Of a stretch of 37,319 nt of DNA, positions 18,001 through 24,890 are shown piece by piece. Every line of letters starts with the position of its first letter. Position 1 is the stretch's first letter. The notes below the pieces were generated by a model. It did no database searches and was not told where the DNA came from. It worked only from the letters and a program-made list of their open reading frames with translations. Origin of the DNA: DATGSL01 sp964645585 (GTDB taxonomy: Bacteria; Verrucomicrobiota; Verrucomicrobiia; Opitutales; T3Sed10-336); assembly GCA_964645585.1 (NCBI GenBank), contig CAZYAN010000040.1:1-37319 (forward strand). Reading direction: 5' to 3'. The position numbers and the translations under genes were made by a program.

Positions 18001-18736
18001 CCTCCATTTCCGCGATCGAGGCGCGCAAAATGTTGTATTGCCGACCGCTCTGGGCGAGATCGAGATGCTGAAGCCGGAACCGGAGTTTCTTGTAACGCAG
18101 CGCTTTGCTGGCTTGGCGGCGAAGAGAATTGATCTGCCGCCGAACCTCGTCGATGACGTCCGTCAGCCGGTTCAAATTTGTTTGAACAGCGTCGAGTTTG
18201 CTGAGCGCCTCCCTGCGCTGGCTCTTGTATTTCGTGATTCCGGCCGCCTCCTCAAAAATGGCCCGACGCTCGTTCGGGTTCGACGACAGGATTTGGTCGA
18301 TCTGGCCCTGGGCCATGATCGAATACGAGGTCCGGCCGACGCCGGTATCCATGAAAATCTGCTGGATGTCCTTCAGCCGGCACGCTTTGCCGTTGATGAA
18401 ATAATCGCTCTGCGCGTCGCGCGAAACCCGCCGGGTGATCTCGATTTCATTGAACTGCATTCCGAGCTGTTCCTCACAGTCGGCAAACAGCAGCGAAACC
18501 TCGCAGACCTGGAGCGGCTTTCGCTTGTCGGCACCCTCGAAGATGACGTCCTGCATCTTGCCGCCGCGCAGCGCCTTCGCGCTTTGCTCGCCCAGAACCC
18601 AGCGGATCGCGTCGGCGATATTGCTCTTGCCGCAGCCGTTTGGCCCGACGACCGCTGTTACTCCCGTGTCGAAATGCAGCTTCGTCGGGTCGGCAAAGCT
18701 CTTAAATCCGTTAATCTTGAGTTCCTTGAGATGCAT
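15011..18736 (-). CDS. smc: Chromosome segregation/condensation ATPase SMC
   Basis: 1241-residue SMC, the core ATPase of bacterial condensin. The N-terminal head begins MHLKELKINGFKSFADPTKL and carries Walker A GPNGCGKSN (31-39). Long coiled coils flank a hinge at about residues 510-660 (GFSDGAKAFL, YTRAIGALLGAAMDAVAVED). The C-terminal head has signature LSGGQ (1136-1140) and Walker B FCVLDE (1160-1165). It is slightly longer than the usual 1150-1200 residues because of an acidic and lysine-rich insert at about 967-1011 (DLDEEEGEEKKQESK) just before the C-terminal head. The start fits the conserved N-terminus of the family. No ScpA or ScpB gene is in the window. Confidence 0.98.
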   Translation of the reverse strand: MHLKELKINGFKSFADPTKLHFDTGVTAVVGPNGCGKSNIADAIRWVLGEQSAKALRGGKMQDVIFEGADKRKPLQVCEVSLLFADCEEQLGMQFNEIEITRRVSRDAQSDYFINGKACRLKDIQQIFMDTGVGRTSYSIMAQGQIDQILSSNPNERRAIFEEAAGITKYKSQRREALSKLDAVQTNLNRLTDVIDEVRRQINSLRRQASKALRYKKLRFRLQHLDLAQSGRQYNILRASIAEMEERMSGLTGKVERSRRDLTGREEEGARKKAERSAANSRLQEAQQAVFDLRSRKEQAENKIQLADARRTDFEKRIEEAGNEILSIENQLADIEQRARGSAEVKQEQLNLVGSSDEVFQLRNQELAALQQELTEAEQTLEREKHGLLRYENDVARCRNQLSMIEVNLKSDEMRHAALDGEIADVRADRDAIAKSLESLRENLARAEADVAAAEAGVTAAQENVTAAREAFREVQRQIQETDRTLAQSSARLRLLQQLDEKLEGFSDGAKAFLQGKLDHALGENFRRPVTQNVQVPAEYTRAIGALLGAAMDAVAVEDPAAALAVVELLEQQKLGKACIQFPVAHAGNGDGSKLPAFLKPAASLIRCDEEDGAIHPVKNLLADSYYTESPGEFLAFWRENPDFSFTHVATGKGELIDRRGLIFGGYSKGKTSGILERSGEIKELTADVAEQQKKLQALREEAEAKQERLNEAERGVETARKNLMAAGEKRTSLQAEERGLERSRADVENRLKRLEDERGTIGQRREKSREDFERIEAGMKEAQELFEGQRGKIGTCEARLEELRAERERKRESLSEIRFELAEKRQRLEVLDRGLAEMEERKAELTRALESRRNEIRVTREQIEALGREKEVETEVAREAAAKLGEMQEKVEAARALFAELDARIAEIEGEIAQSRSSTEEDQRELNKIEVKLAEQRSKLGFIKEEAEREYQVELSGIDWQAMLWHADDEPEGTHPLDLDEEEGEEKKQESKPARKPPLTPEDREELEKTDWDAVRVEVQALRSRIQSMGPVNLVAIEEYSELKDRFAFLTEQSEDLVKARDELVAAIDDINGRSQKQFQEIFEQIRKNFTYTFDTLFGGGTADLRLLEADDPLESGVDIVAQPPGTKLKSIFLLSGGQKTMTAVALLFAIYMVKPSPFCVLDELDAPLDEANIGRFTKMLKQFTSNSQFIIITHNKRTIAEASAIFGVTMEEKGVSKVVSMKFNREKDEPVAAEMAATV

Positions 18737-18830
18737 GCGCGAAAATCCGGCAGTCCGGAGGTCATTTTTTGCTCTCCACGAAAACCGGACGCCCGCTCAA
18801 AAACAAGTCATTAAAGCGAAATCGCGGGCG

Positions 18831-18882
18831 GACGCGACCCCGGCGCCGGCCAAATCCAATAGGCCGAACACCGGGGCGCGTC
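18831..18882. other. Long GC-rich stem-loop between smc and the giant exported gene
   Basis: Arms 18831-18851 and 18862-18882 pair through GACGCG/CGCGTC, CCCCGG/CCGGGG and CGGCC/GGCCG, giving about 17 base pairs with one bulge, one internal loop and a ten-base loop. On the plus strand it is followed by TTTCT; on the minus strand, where both flanking genes are transcribed, no T run follows. It lies in a 184-bp gap downstream of the giant gene and upstream of smc. It could be a terminator or a repeat element. Confidence 0.45.
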
Positions 18883-18920
18883 TTTCTATGCCACAAGCAG
18901 GCGAGCGACGAACCTGGTTA

Positions 18921-21900
18921 TCAGTCCCAATCGATCATGACCCGATAAAAGCGGGTTTCCGGTTCGCCGGGAATCAGCCAAGTGAGCGGGTTGCCCCCAA
19001 CCGGATACGCGGGGGCATCTTCCCATGTGATCAGATCGCTGCTCCATTGAACGCGGTAGGGCCGGCCCCCGGAACTGATGGCGATCTCGACGGCGTTGAT
19101 TGGGGGACCATATCGGTTGAAGCGAACGATCTCGAAGAGCGATTGAGCGTCGTTCGGATCGGTGTTCGCCACGTATTCTTCCCAAGTTGCCATGCCATCG
19201 CCATCCTGGTCGCGGATCACCGCCTGCTCAAAATTGTCCTCAAATCCGTTCTCCGCCAGCCACCAGTGCGGCACGGCGTGGTTCTCCGTCTCGATCGGCG
19301 AAAAATGGGCCACGATCTTTTTGTCCTCGTCCATGGTGATCACGAGCGGATTCTCCGAACCGGATTCGTCGCCGCTCCAGCGGTCGAATTCGAAGAACGG
19401 CCCGCTGGTCGCGGTCAGGGTCACTTCTTCGTCCACCGCGTATTCCCCGGAACCAGGCGTCACCGAGACGTAACCCGCATCCAGGATGTCGTGAGTTTCC
19501 GGGAGAGCCTCCACGGTGAGCTCCATCCACTCGCGGTACTGATAAAGCCGGTCGAGTCGGATATCGCCCCGCTCCGCCGTCTCGATGATAATTTCTCGTT
19601 CGCCCGGTGAGTCGGCCGATGGCATCGTAAAGATGACTTGATCCTCTTCCTGCGCGGTGATCGCCGCCTTGATCCCGCCGATCGATACGCCGGTGACGGG
19701 GCCGAACCCATGATCGAGCACGATGGATTCGCCCCCGGCTAAGGGTCCGGACTGATCGCTAAGGCGGTAACCCGCGCCAGTCACCCGCACGCGGAACGGA
19801 CTGCCGGGTTCATTCGTATGAATCAAAAACTCCGCGTCATACCAATCGACGCTCCATGGATCCAGGATGATTGAAAGATCCAGTTCCTCGCCCGGCTGAA
19901 GTCTGGCGATTGACGGTATTTCCCGTTCCCACTCACCATGGTTCCCCAAGGTTTCGATCGCCTGGGTGAAGCGAAGTTCATCTTGCCCAACATTCACCAA
20001 GGTCAATGTGAGGGTCTTCAACTCGCTGCCGGCATGAAGTGCGCCAAATTCCGTTCCCGCGCTGACCGACGGGTCCGCGTCGTTTTCCAGCGGAACTCCA
20101 TCGATCCCGATCACCCGCAGCCGCGCCCCAATGTAATTGAACGCGTCTTCCTTCACGGTTTCACCGCGGCTTCGGGAGACGACTCGGACATCGCCAATCC
20201 CGTCGGTGCCCTCGCCGGGATGCACCCGAACAAAGTCGGTTCCTTGCGCCAGAATCGTCGCTTCTACATCCTTCAGGTAAACGTGCGTGATGTCGGTGCC
20301 GTCACCGAGATTGACGCCGCGGATCGTGGTCGTGAAGCCCGGATCCGGATATACCGGACTTTCCGCGGGACTGACCGCTGGAACGATATTGAAACCGGTA
20401 TTGGGAACCGGTCCCGGAACGGCATGACTACCGTTCGTCCAGGTCAAAAGTTTGCCGCGGTTCGTCACAGCTCTCACGGGAAAGGCGCTCATGGAGACCG
20501 TCACAAATCGCTCGCCGGGGTCCAGCGACGGCGAATATAGCTCATAGTTCGGGCCGGCAGCTCCCCAAAACACGAGGGATCCGCCCTCTTTCAAGCCGAC
20601 ACAGGCCTGGCGACCGGCCGCGACCTCGATGAAATTCTCGTTTGGCTCCGGGACATCGAGCTGGCCAAAATTGTTCATTCCCCACCCGATGACGGACCCT
20701 TGATCGGTCAGTCCCAAGCCATAGGCGGACCACGCATTCCCGGACCCGTCGAGCATGACAAAGACAGAGAAATCGACAAACCGCCTGCCGGACGCGTTCG
20801 GAATGTTCAGGATGTCTCCGTCGTTGGCTCCCCACCCGACAATCTTGCCGGTTTCAAGCAGGGCGAACGCACTATCGCCAGCCGCGCGGACTTGAATCGC
20901 ATTGTGTATGACCGGGCCGTTCAGCACGCCGTTCTTTTCACGATCCCACGTGAAAACGGAACCAAAACGATCAACGGCCACGGTGTGATGCCGCCCGACC
21001 GCCACATCGACCCAGTTCAAGTGGAGGTCTGTTGTGCGCCAGTTGTTGCCCCATTCGACAATTTCACCCGATGATTTGAGTGCGCTTCCGTGACTTGTGC
21101 TGAGGGAAATTTTGGTAAAACCGTTGCCAGAGGGGACTGAGGTCAGCCAGGGAACCGACCCCCAGTAAACAATCGTGCCGTCGCTTCGGAGGGCCGCCGA
21201 ATCGGACAGACCCGCCTGACCCATGGCCCAATCCTCAATTCGGCCGGGCTCATTGTAGCGGAACGCCTGTGAGATCACGATTTCACTGCCATCGGCGCGA
21301 ATCAGCACCAAGCTCTTCCAGCCCGCGGCCTCTCCCGGCGGCACGGAAAGGCTCAGCTTCCACCCGGCCGCGCCGCCGTCCAAAGTCGCGGACGCAACCG
21401 TCACAGGATATTCGTCCGTCCCGAGCCGCGCCGTGACAACGTCCTCCAAGGGCGGTTCTCCCGGAAGGGTCAGCTTCAAGTCTCCGCCTGCCAGCGGCGC
21501 TCCCGAACTGACCAGCGCGGCGATTTCCAATGGCAGCCGCCGGGGAGTCGCGGACGCGTTCGTCGCAAGCACCAGCGCCGGATGATACATTCCGGCTTTG
21601 CCCGCGAGAAAACGAATATGAATGAATCCGGATGCGCCTGGTGACAATGATGACACATAACCGGCAAGAGAGCCTTCCCATGCGCCATCGTTTTCAATGG
21701 TGATATCCTCGATTTCGAGTTGCTCGTCGCCGGTGTTAATGACGGTGAACGAGAGATTGAGATAGTCGTCGGCGTGGGTGACGTGTTTGGTTCCGAGCGC
21801 GTCCGAGGGGACGGCGTCCGGCGGAATTTCTTGCCCGTCGTATCGCAGCGCCAACTGGGGTCCGGTATACGTGAACGCGTTGGCAAGGGTCGCGATTCCA

Positions 21901-22373
21901 TGACTGGGCGACCGCACCGACACAGCGACCGGACCGATTACGTCCGTCGCCGGTACCGCCACTTCGACATGCCCGCTCGACTGGCTCAGGATTGCCGTCG
22001 CAGGCTGGTTTCCGAAGTAGACTTCATTGATATCGGAACCATTCCCCAGATTGCTTCCGTTGATCGTCACCGCGTACCCGCCAAACAGGTTCCCCGACGG
22101 CGGCGTCACCGCCTCCACCGCCAGCCGCTCCGGCGAGTAAACCGCGATCTCGCCATCGCCGGCGAAGTAAACCTTTCCGTCGACCGCGGCCTCGACTGCG
22201 CCAAAGTCACCCGGTCGCGAGTCGCCGGCGGAGCTCCAAGTACTCCCGTCCCAGACCGCCGCGCCAACGGATCCACCCAAGCTGAAGCTTCCGGAGGCCA
22301 AAAGATTTCCCTCATCATCCAGCGCCAAACCGGTAACGGGTCCGGCAAGGATTCGGTGTAGTGAATGTGCCAA
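18921..22373 (-). CDS. Giant TIG/RCC1-repeat surface protein, apparently 5'-truncated
   Basis: The stop is at 18921. Recognisable protein reaches up to about 22352 and then ends abruptly, so this is probably a partial gene; the frame stays open to 22766 but those residues look non-coding. In order from the N-terminus come: a WD/kelch-like repeat fragment (GPVTGLALDDEGNLLASGSF), an IPT/TIG domain, an ASPM/Hydin-like Ig domain, RCC1-type repeats (IVYWGS, IVEWGNNW, IVGWGANDG, VIGWGMNNFGQLDVP, LVFWGA), a second TIG and Ig pair, and a bacterial repeat (VSVTPGSGEYAVDEEVTLTA). It ends with the calcium loop DQDGDGMATWEEY and a beta module ending TRFYRVMIDW. There is no signal peptide and the only nearby start is a TTG at 22373. 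It is probably a secreted or surface protein in its intact form. Confidence 0.7.
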   Translation of the reverse strand: MAHSLHRILAGPVTGLALDDEGNLLASGSFSLGGSVGAAVWDGSTWSSAGDSRPGDFGAVEAAVDGKVYFAGDGEIAVYSPERLAVEAVTPPSGNLFGGYAVTINGSNLGNGSDINEVYFGNQPATAILSQSSGHVEVAVPATDVIGPVAVSVRSPSHGIATLANAFTYTGPQLALRYDGQEIPPDAVPSDALGTKHVTHADDYLNLSFTVINTGDEQLEIEDITIENDGAWEGSLAGYVSSLSPGASGFIHIRFLAGKAGMYHPALVLATNASATPRRLPLEIAALVSSGAPLAGGDLKLTLPGEPPLEDVVTARLGTDEYPVTVASATLDGGAAGWKLSLSVPPGEAAGWKSLVLIRADGSEIVISQAFRYNEPGRIEDWAMGQAGLSDSAALRSDGTIVYWGSVPWLTSVPSGNGFTKISLSTSHGSALKSSGEIVEWGNNWRTTDLHLNWVDVAVGRHHTVAVDRFGSVFTWDREKNGVLNGPVIHNAIQVRAAGDSAFALLETGKIVGWGANDGDILNIPNASGRRFVDFSVFVMLDGSGNAWSAYGLGLTDQGSVIGWGMNNFGQLDVPEPNENFIEVAAGRQACVGLKEGGSLVFWGAAGPNYELYSPSLDPGERFVTVSMSAFPVRAVTNRGKLLTWTNGSHAVPGPVPNTGFNIVPAVSPAESPVYPDPGFTTTIRGVNLGDGTDITHVYLKDVEATILAQGTDFVRVHPGEGTDGIGDVRVVSRSRGETVKEDAFNYIGARLRVIGIDGVPLENDADPSVSAGTEFGALHAGSELKTLTLTLVNVGQDELRFTQAIETLGNHGEWEREIPSIARLQPGEELDLSIILDPWSVDWYDAEFLIHTNEPGSPFRVRVTGAGYRLSDQSGPLAGGESIVLDHGFGPVTGVSIGGIKAAITAQEEDQVIFTMPSADSPGEREIIIETAERGDIRLDRLYQYREWMELTVEALPETHDILDAGYVSVTPGSGEYAVDEEVTLTATSGPFFEFDRWSGDESGSENPLVITMDEDKKIVAHFSPIETENHAVPHWWLAENGFEDNFEQAVIRDQDGDGMATWEEYVANTDPNDAQSLFEIVRFNRYGPPINAVEIAISSGGRPYRVQWSSDLITWEDAPAYPVGGNPLTWLIPGEPETRFYRVMIDWD

Positions 22374-22654
22374 TGCACGACCTTCTCCTGATCCGGTCCG
22401 ACGGGGACTACAGCAAGATCCACCTGGAGGACGGGCAGGTTTTTTACCAAAAGACCACAATGAAGGAATGGGAAACGCTTCTTCGTCCGCCGCATTTTTT
22501 GCGCGTCCACAAAAGCGCGATTGTCGCCTTGCCCAAGGCGATCGCCATCGATCGCACGGGAGGAAACTGGACCCTGCAAATTCGCGGATCCGACCAGCTC
22601 GTCCCGGTCGGACGCTCCTATCGCCCCGCCATTCGGCAGCATTTGCAATTTTAG
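22361..22654 (+). CDS. LytTR DNA-binding domain protein, possibly 5'-truncated
   Basis: 97 residues from GTG 22361; ATG 22373 is an alternative. The sequence is a LytTR DNA-binding domain: LIRSDGDYSKIHLEDGQ, then TMKEWETLLRPPHFLRVHKS, IVALPKAIAI and a final VPVGRSYRPAIRQHL. LytTR proteins are usually response regulators or have membrane N-termini; here nothing precedes the domain and even its first strand looks clipped. An in-frame stop (TAA 22334) lies just upstream. The 5' end abuts the 5' end of the giant minus-strand gene at about 22360, so both appear cut at one junction. Stand-alone LytTR proteins do exist, so an intact small regulator is possible. Confidence 0.75.
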   Translation: MNVPMHDLLLIRSDGDYSKIHLEDGQVFYQKTTMKEWETLLRPPHFLRVHKSAIVALPKAIAIDRTGGNWTLQIRGSDQLVPVGRSYRPAIRQHLQF

Positions 22655-22666
22655 GACCGTCCCAAT

Positions 22667-22763
22667 AAACCCAGCGTCGAATTTCCGCAAAAAATTCCCT
22701 GCCAGTAACAACAAACACCCAATAAAAAAGAACAGCAGACAACCAACAACTGACAACTGACCT
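22667..22763. other. A/C-rich intergenic segment upstream of tag
   Basis: About 97 bases are dominated by A and C on the plus strand, with short direct repeats (AACAACAAACACCC, CAACTGACAACTGAC), unlike the GC-rich sequence on both sides. It separates the LytTR gene from tag and presumably contains the tag promoter, but no clear -35/-10 or ribosome binding site could be picked out. Confidence 0.45.
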
Positions 22764-22764
22764 C

Positions 22765-23406
22765 ATGAACGCCTCTCCCTGCCGCTGCCCGTGGGTTGAC
22801 CTCGCGCGACCCGATTACGTCGCCTATCACGACCAGGAATGGGGCGTCCCGGTCTTCGACGACCGCCTCCTCTTTGAGTTTTTGACACTCGAAGCCGCCC
22901 AGGCCGGCTTGAGCTGGTACACGGTTCTGCGGAAGCGGGAAAACTACCGGCGCGCGTTTGCCGGATTCGATCCCGAAGCGGTCGCGCGGTTTAACGACAA
23001 GACTGTCGCCAGGCTGATGCGGGACGCCGGGCTGATCCGCAACCGGCTGAAAATCGAATCGGCGATCAGCAACGCGCGCCGATTTCTTGAGGTGCAAGAA
23101 GAATTCAACGGTTTCGCTCCCTACATCTGGCAATTCGTCGAAGGCGGCCCGATTGTCCATGAAATCGCCACCGCCGCCGATTATCCGGTCACCAGTCCGG
23201 AGGCGGCTGCCCTCAGCAAGGATCTTCGGCGGCGCGGATTCCGTTTCGTCGGACCGACCATCTGCTACGCGCACATGCAGGCGACAGGAATGGTCAACGA
23301 TCACCTCATCGGCTGCTTCCGGCGGCAGGAAATCATCGAAAGTTATCGATCTGCCGGCCTGCACGCGCGGACGCGGAATCCCGCGCGGCCCGATACCAGC
23401 CGGTAA
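22765..23406 (+). CDS. tag: DNA-3-methyladenine glycosylase I
   Basis: 213 residues. It excises 3-methyladenine from alkylated DNA, starting base excision repair. It matches E. coli Tag closely in layout: the zinc ligands correspond to Cys8 (CPWVD), His22 (YHDQEWGVP), His180 and Cys184 (NDHLIGC). The helix-hairpin-helix region includes LEAAQAGLSWYTVLRKRENYRRAF and FVGPTICYAHMQATG. The length is typical, with a short Arg-rich tail. It is a single gene that ends 15 bp from the convergent yjbQ gene, with no terminator visible between them. Confidence 0.96.
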   Translation: MNASPCRCPWVDLARPDYVAYHDQEWGVPVFDDRLLFEFLTLEAAQAGLSWYTVLRKRENYRRAFAGFDPEAVARFNDKTVARLMRDAGLIRNRLKIESAISNARRFLEVQEEFNGFAPYIWQFVEGGPIVHEIATAADYPVTSPEAAALSKDLRRRGFRFVGPTICYAHMQATGMVNDHLIGCFRRQEIIESYRSAGLHARTRNPARPDTSR

Positions 23407-23421
23407 AAACACCGGCGGCGG

Positions 23422-23838
23422 CTATTCTCCGATGATCTTTACCAGAACGCGCTTCCGGCGCTTGCCATCAAACTCGCCGTAGAATATCTGCTCCCACGGA
23501 CCGAAATCGAGTTTGCCGTCCGTCACAGCGACGACGACCTCGCGGCCCATGATCGTTCGTTTCAAATGCGCGTCGGCATTGTCCTCGCCGATGTTGTGGG
23601 CGTACTGCTCATGCGGCTTCTCAGGCGCGAGCTTCTCCAGCCAGCGCTCGTAATCCGCGTGCAGCCCCGACTCATCGTCATTGATGAAGACACTTGCGGT
23701 GATGTGCATCGCGTTGACCAGCACGAGACCTTCTCGGATCCCGCTCTCTCGCAAACAGTCGTTCACCTCGGGAGTGATATTGATCAATTCACGCCTCGAC
23801 GTCGTTTCAAACCAGAGTTCCCGGCGATACGATTTCAT
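23422..23838 (-). CDS. YjbQ/UPF0047 family protein (secondary thiamine-phosphate synthase type)
   Basis: 138 residues from ATG 23838. Homologues of this small cytosolic family show a weak thiamine-phosphate synthase activity in vivo; the true role is unsettled. Family motifs are clear: GLVLVNAMHITASVFINDD, LHADYERWLEKLAP, YAHN, EDNADAHLKRTIMGREV, and the closing GPWEQIFYGEFDGKRRKRVLVKI. The three conserved histidines of the family lie in AMHIT, YAHN and DAHLK. The frame is open for 29 codons upstream, but those residues are not family-like. No thiamine gene or TPP riboswitch is nearby. Confidence 0.9.
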   Translation of the reverse strand: MKSYRRELWFETTSRRELINITPEVNDCLRESGIREGLVLVNAMHITASVFINDDESGLHADYERWLEKLAPEKPHEQYAHNIGEDNADAHLKRTIMGREVVVAVTDGKLDFGPWEQIFYGEFDGKRRKRVLVKIIGE

Positions 23839-23977
23839 GGAAAGCAACGGTAACGGATTCTCCCGCGCCTCACAACTCCCCATGGCCCGTCGCGAGAGCG
23901 TCGTGTTGCTCAACAGCGTGCTCAAGTTGACGCTGGAATCGTGCCTCGGCGCCTGGCAGCGCGCGCGCTCCCGTTAC

Positions 23978-24014
23978 AAAAAAAGCGCGGCGAGTCCCAA
24001 CGACCCGCCGCGCT
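23978..24014 (-). terminator. Rho-independent terminator of the peroxiredoxin gene
   Basis: Read on the minus strand, a nine-base stem AGCGCGGCG / CGCCGCGCT with a 13-base loop is followed by a run of seven T. It lies 37 bp downstream of the peroxiredoxin stop and isolates that gene from yjbQ. Confidence 0.88.
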
Positions 24015-24050
24015 CCAATCCTCAAAAAGAACTCGCTCGGTTCCGGCTCT

Positions 24051-24656
24051 TTACAGCTGCTCGCTGTTTTTCGCCAGGTAGCCGGCTACCCCTTCAGCGG
24101 TGGCTGTCATGCCTTCCTGGCCGGACTGCCAGCCGGCGGGGCACACCTCCCCGTGCTCCTGGTGGAACGCGAGCGCGTCAACCATGCGAAGCATCTCGTC
24201 GATGTTACGGCCGAGCGGAAGGTCATTGACAATCTGGTGACGGACCACGCCCTCCTCGTCGATCAGGAACGAGGCGCGGAACGCCACACCCGCCTCCGGA
24301 TGCTCGACGTCGTACGCCTGACAGATTTCATGCTTCACGTCCGCGACGAGCGGATAACCGACTTTGCCGATTCCGCCCTCTTGAACGGGCGTGTTGCGCC
24401 ATGCGTTGTGAGTGAATTGGGAGTCGATCGACACCCCGATCACTTGCACCCCGCGCTTCGCGAACTCCGGCAGCCGGTTGTGAAACGCAATCAGCTCCGA
24501 CGGGCACACGAACGTGAAATCGAGCGGATAAAAGAAGAGAACCGCCTTCTTGCCTTCGATCTGATCGCTCAGCGTGTATTTATCCACGATTTCCCCGTTG
24601 CCAAGAACGGCAGCGGCAGTGAAATCAGGTGCTTTTCGTCCGACTAATACAGCCAT
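24051..24656 (-). CDS. Typical 2-Cys peroxiredoxin (AhpC/Prx1 type)
   Basis: 201-residue cytosolic peroxidase that reduces hydrogen peroxide and organic peroxides. The peroxidatic cysteine is Cys51 in DFTFVCPSEL and the resolving cysteine is Cys172 in GEVCPAGW, so the typical dimeric 2-Cys cycle is expected. A GGIG motif at about residues 93-96 and a C-terminal GYL, in place of the YF motif, resemble peroxiredoxins prone to over-oxidation. AGAAG lies six bases before the ATG. It is a single gene: a stem-loop sits in its leader, just upstream of the ribosome binding site, and a terminator follows the stop. No AhpF or thioredoxin-reductase gene is adjacent, so the electron donor is not indicated. 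Confidence 0.95.
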   Translation of the reverse strand: MAVLVGRKAPDFTAAAVLGNGEIVDKYTLSDQIEGKKAVLFFYPLDFTFVCPSELIAFHNRLPEFAKRGVQVIGVSIDSQFTHNAWRNTPVQEGGIGKVGYPLVADVKHEICQAYDVEHPEAGVAFRASFLIDEEGVVRHQIVNDLPLGRNIDEMLRMVDALAFHQEHGEVCPAGWQSGQEGMTATAEGVAGYLAKNSEQL

Positions 24657-24674
24657 ATCAATCTTCTAAGTAAA

Positions 24675-24698
24675 GTGCGCGGCCCTGTTTGGCCGCAC
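24675..24698 (-). other. Leader stem-loop of the peroxiredoxin gene
   Basis: GTGCGGCC and GGCCGCGCAC (minus strand) pair around a six-base loop, 19 bp upstream of the start codon and just ahead of the AGAAG ribosome binding site. It could affect translation or mRNA stability. No known riboswitch or thermometer is recognised. Confidence 0.4.
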
Positions 24699-24851
24699 GG
24701 TTGGAAGCAGAAGACGTTAGGCCCGGGTCCCCAATCCATGCAAGGGGATTCCCTGAAGTTGACGGTTTAGAAGGCAAGGCGAGGGAGCCTAGTAGCGAAT
24801 CTTCCACCGAAGATCCACGGGGATCGCGCGGGCATCTCCGAATCCGGGCAA

Positions 24852-24883
24852 CGAGGTGCCGCGCCGTCGGGTGCGGCGCCTCG
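24852..24883 (-). terminator. Stem-loop after the methyltransferase gene, possible weak terminator
   Basis: Arms CGAGGTGCCGC and GCGGCGCCTCG pair over 11 bases with one G-T and a ten-base loop, eight bases beyond the methyltransferase stop. No T run follows on the minus strand, so it may protect the 3' end rather than terminate. The rest of the 234-bp gap to the peroxiredoxin gene holds only the leader stem-loop described separately. Confidence 0.4.
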
Positions 24884-24890
24884 CGAATGC

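Noticed and set aside
15519..18814. Several long plus-strand frames opposite smc
   Set aside because: Ser/Arg- or Leu/Phe-rich shadows of the SMC coiled-coil codons, with no domain signature.
22106..22756. Minus-strand frame starting with a signal-peptide-like hydrophobic stretch (MSVVGCLLFFFIG), considered as the missing start of the giant gene
   Set aside because: The hydrophobic residues come from the A/C-rich spacer read in antisense, the frame differs from the giant protein, and it crosses the LytTR coding sequence.
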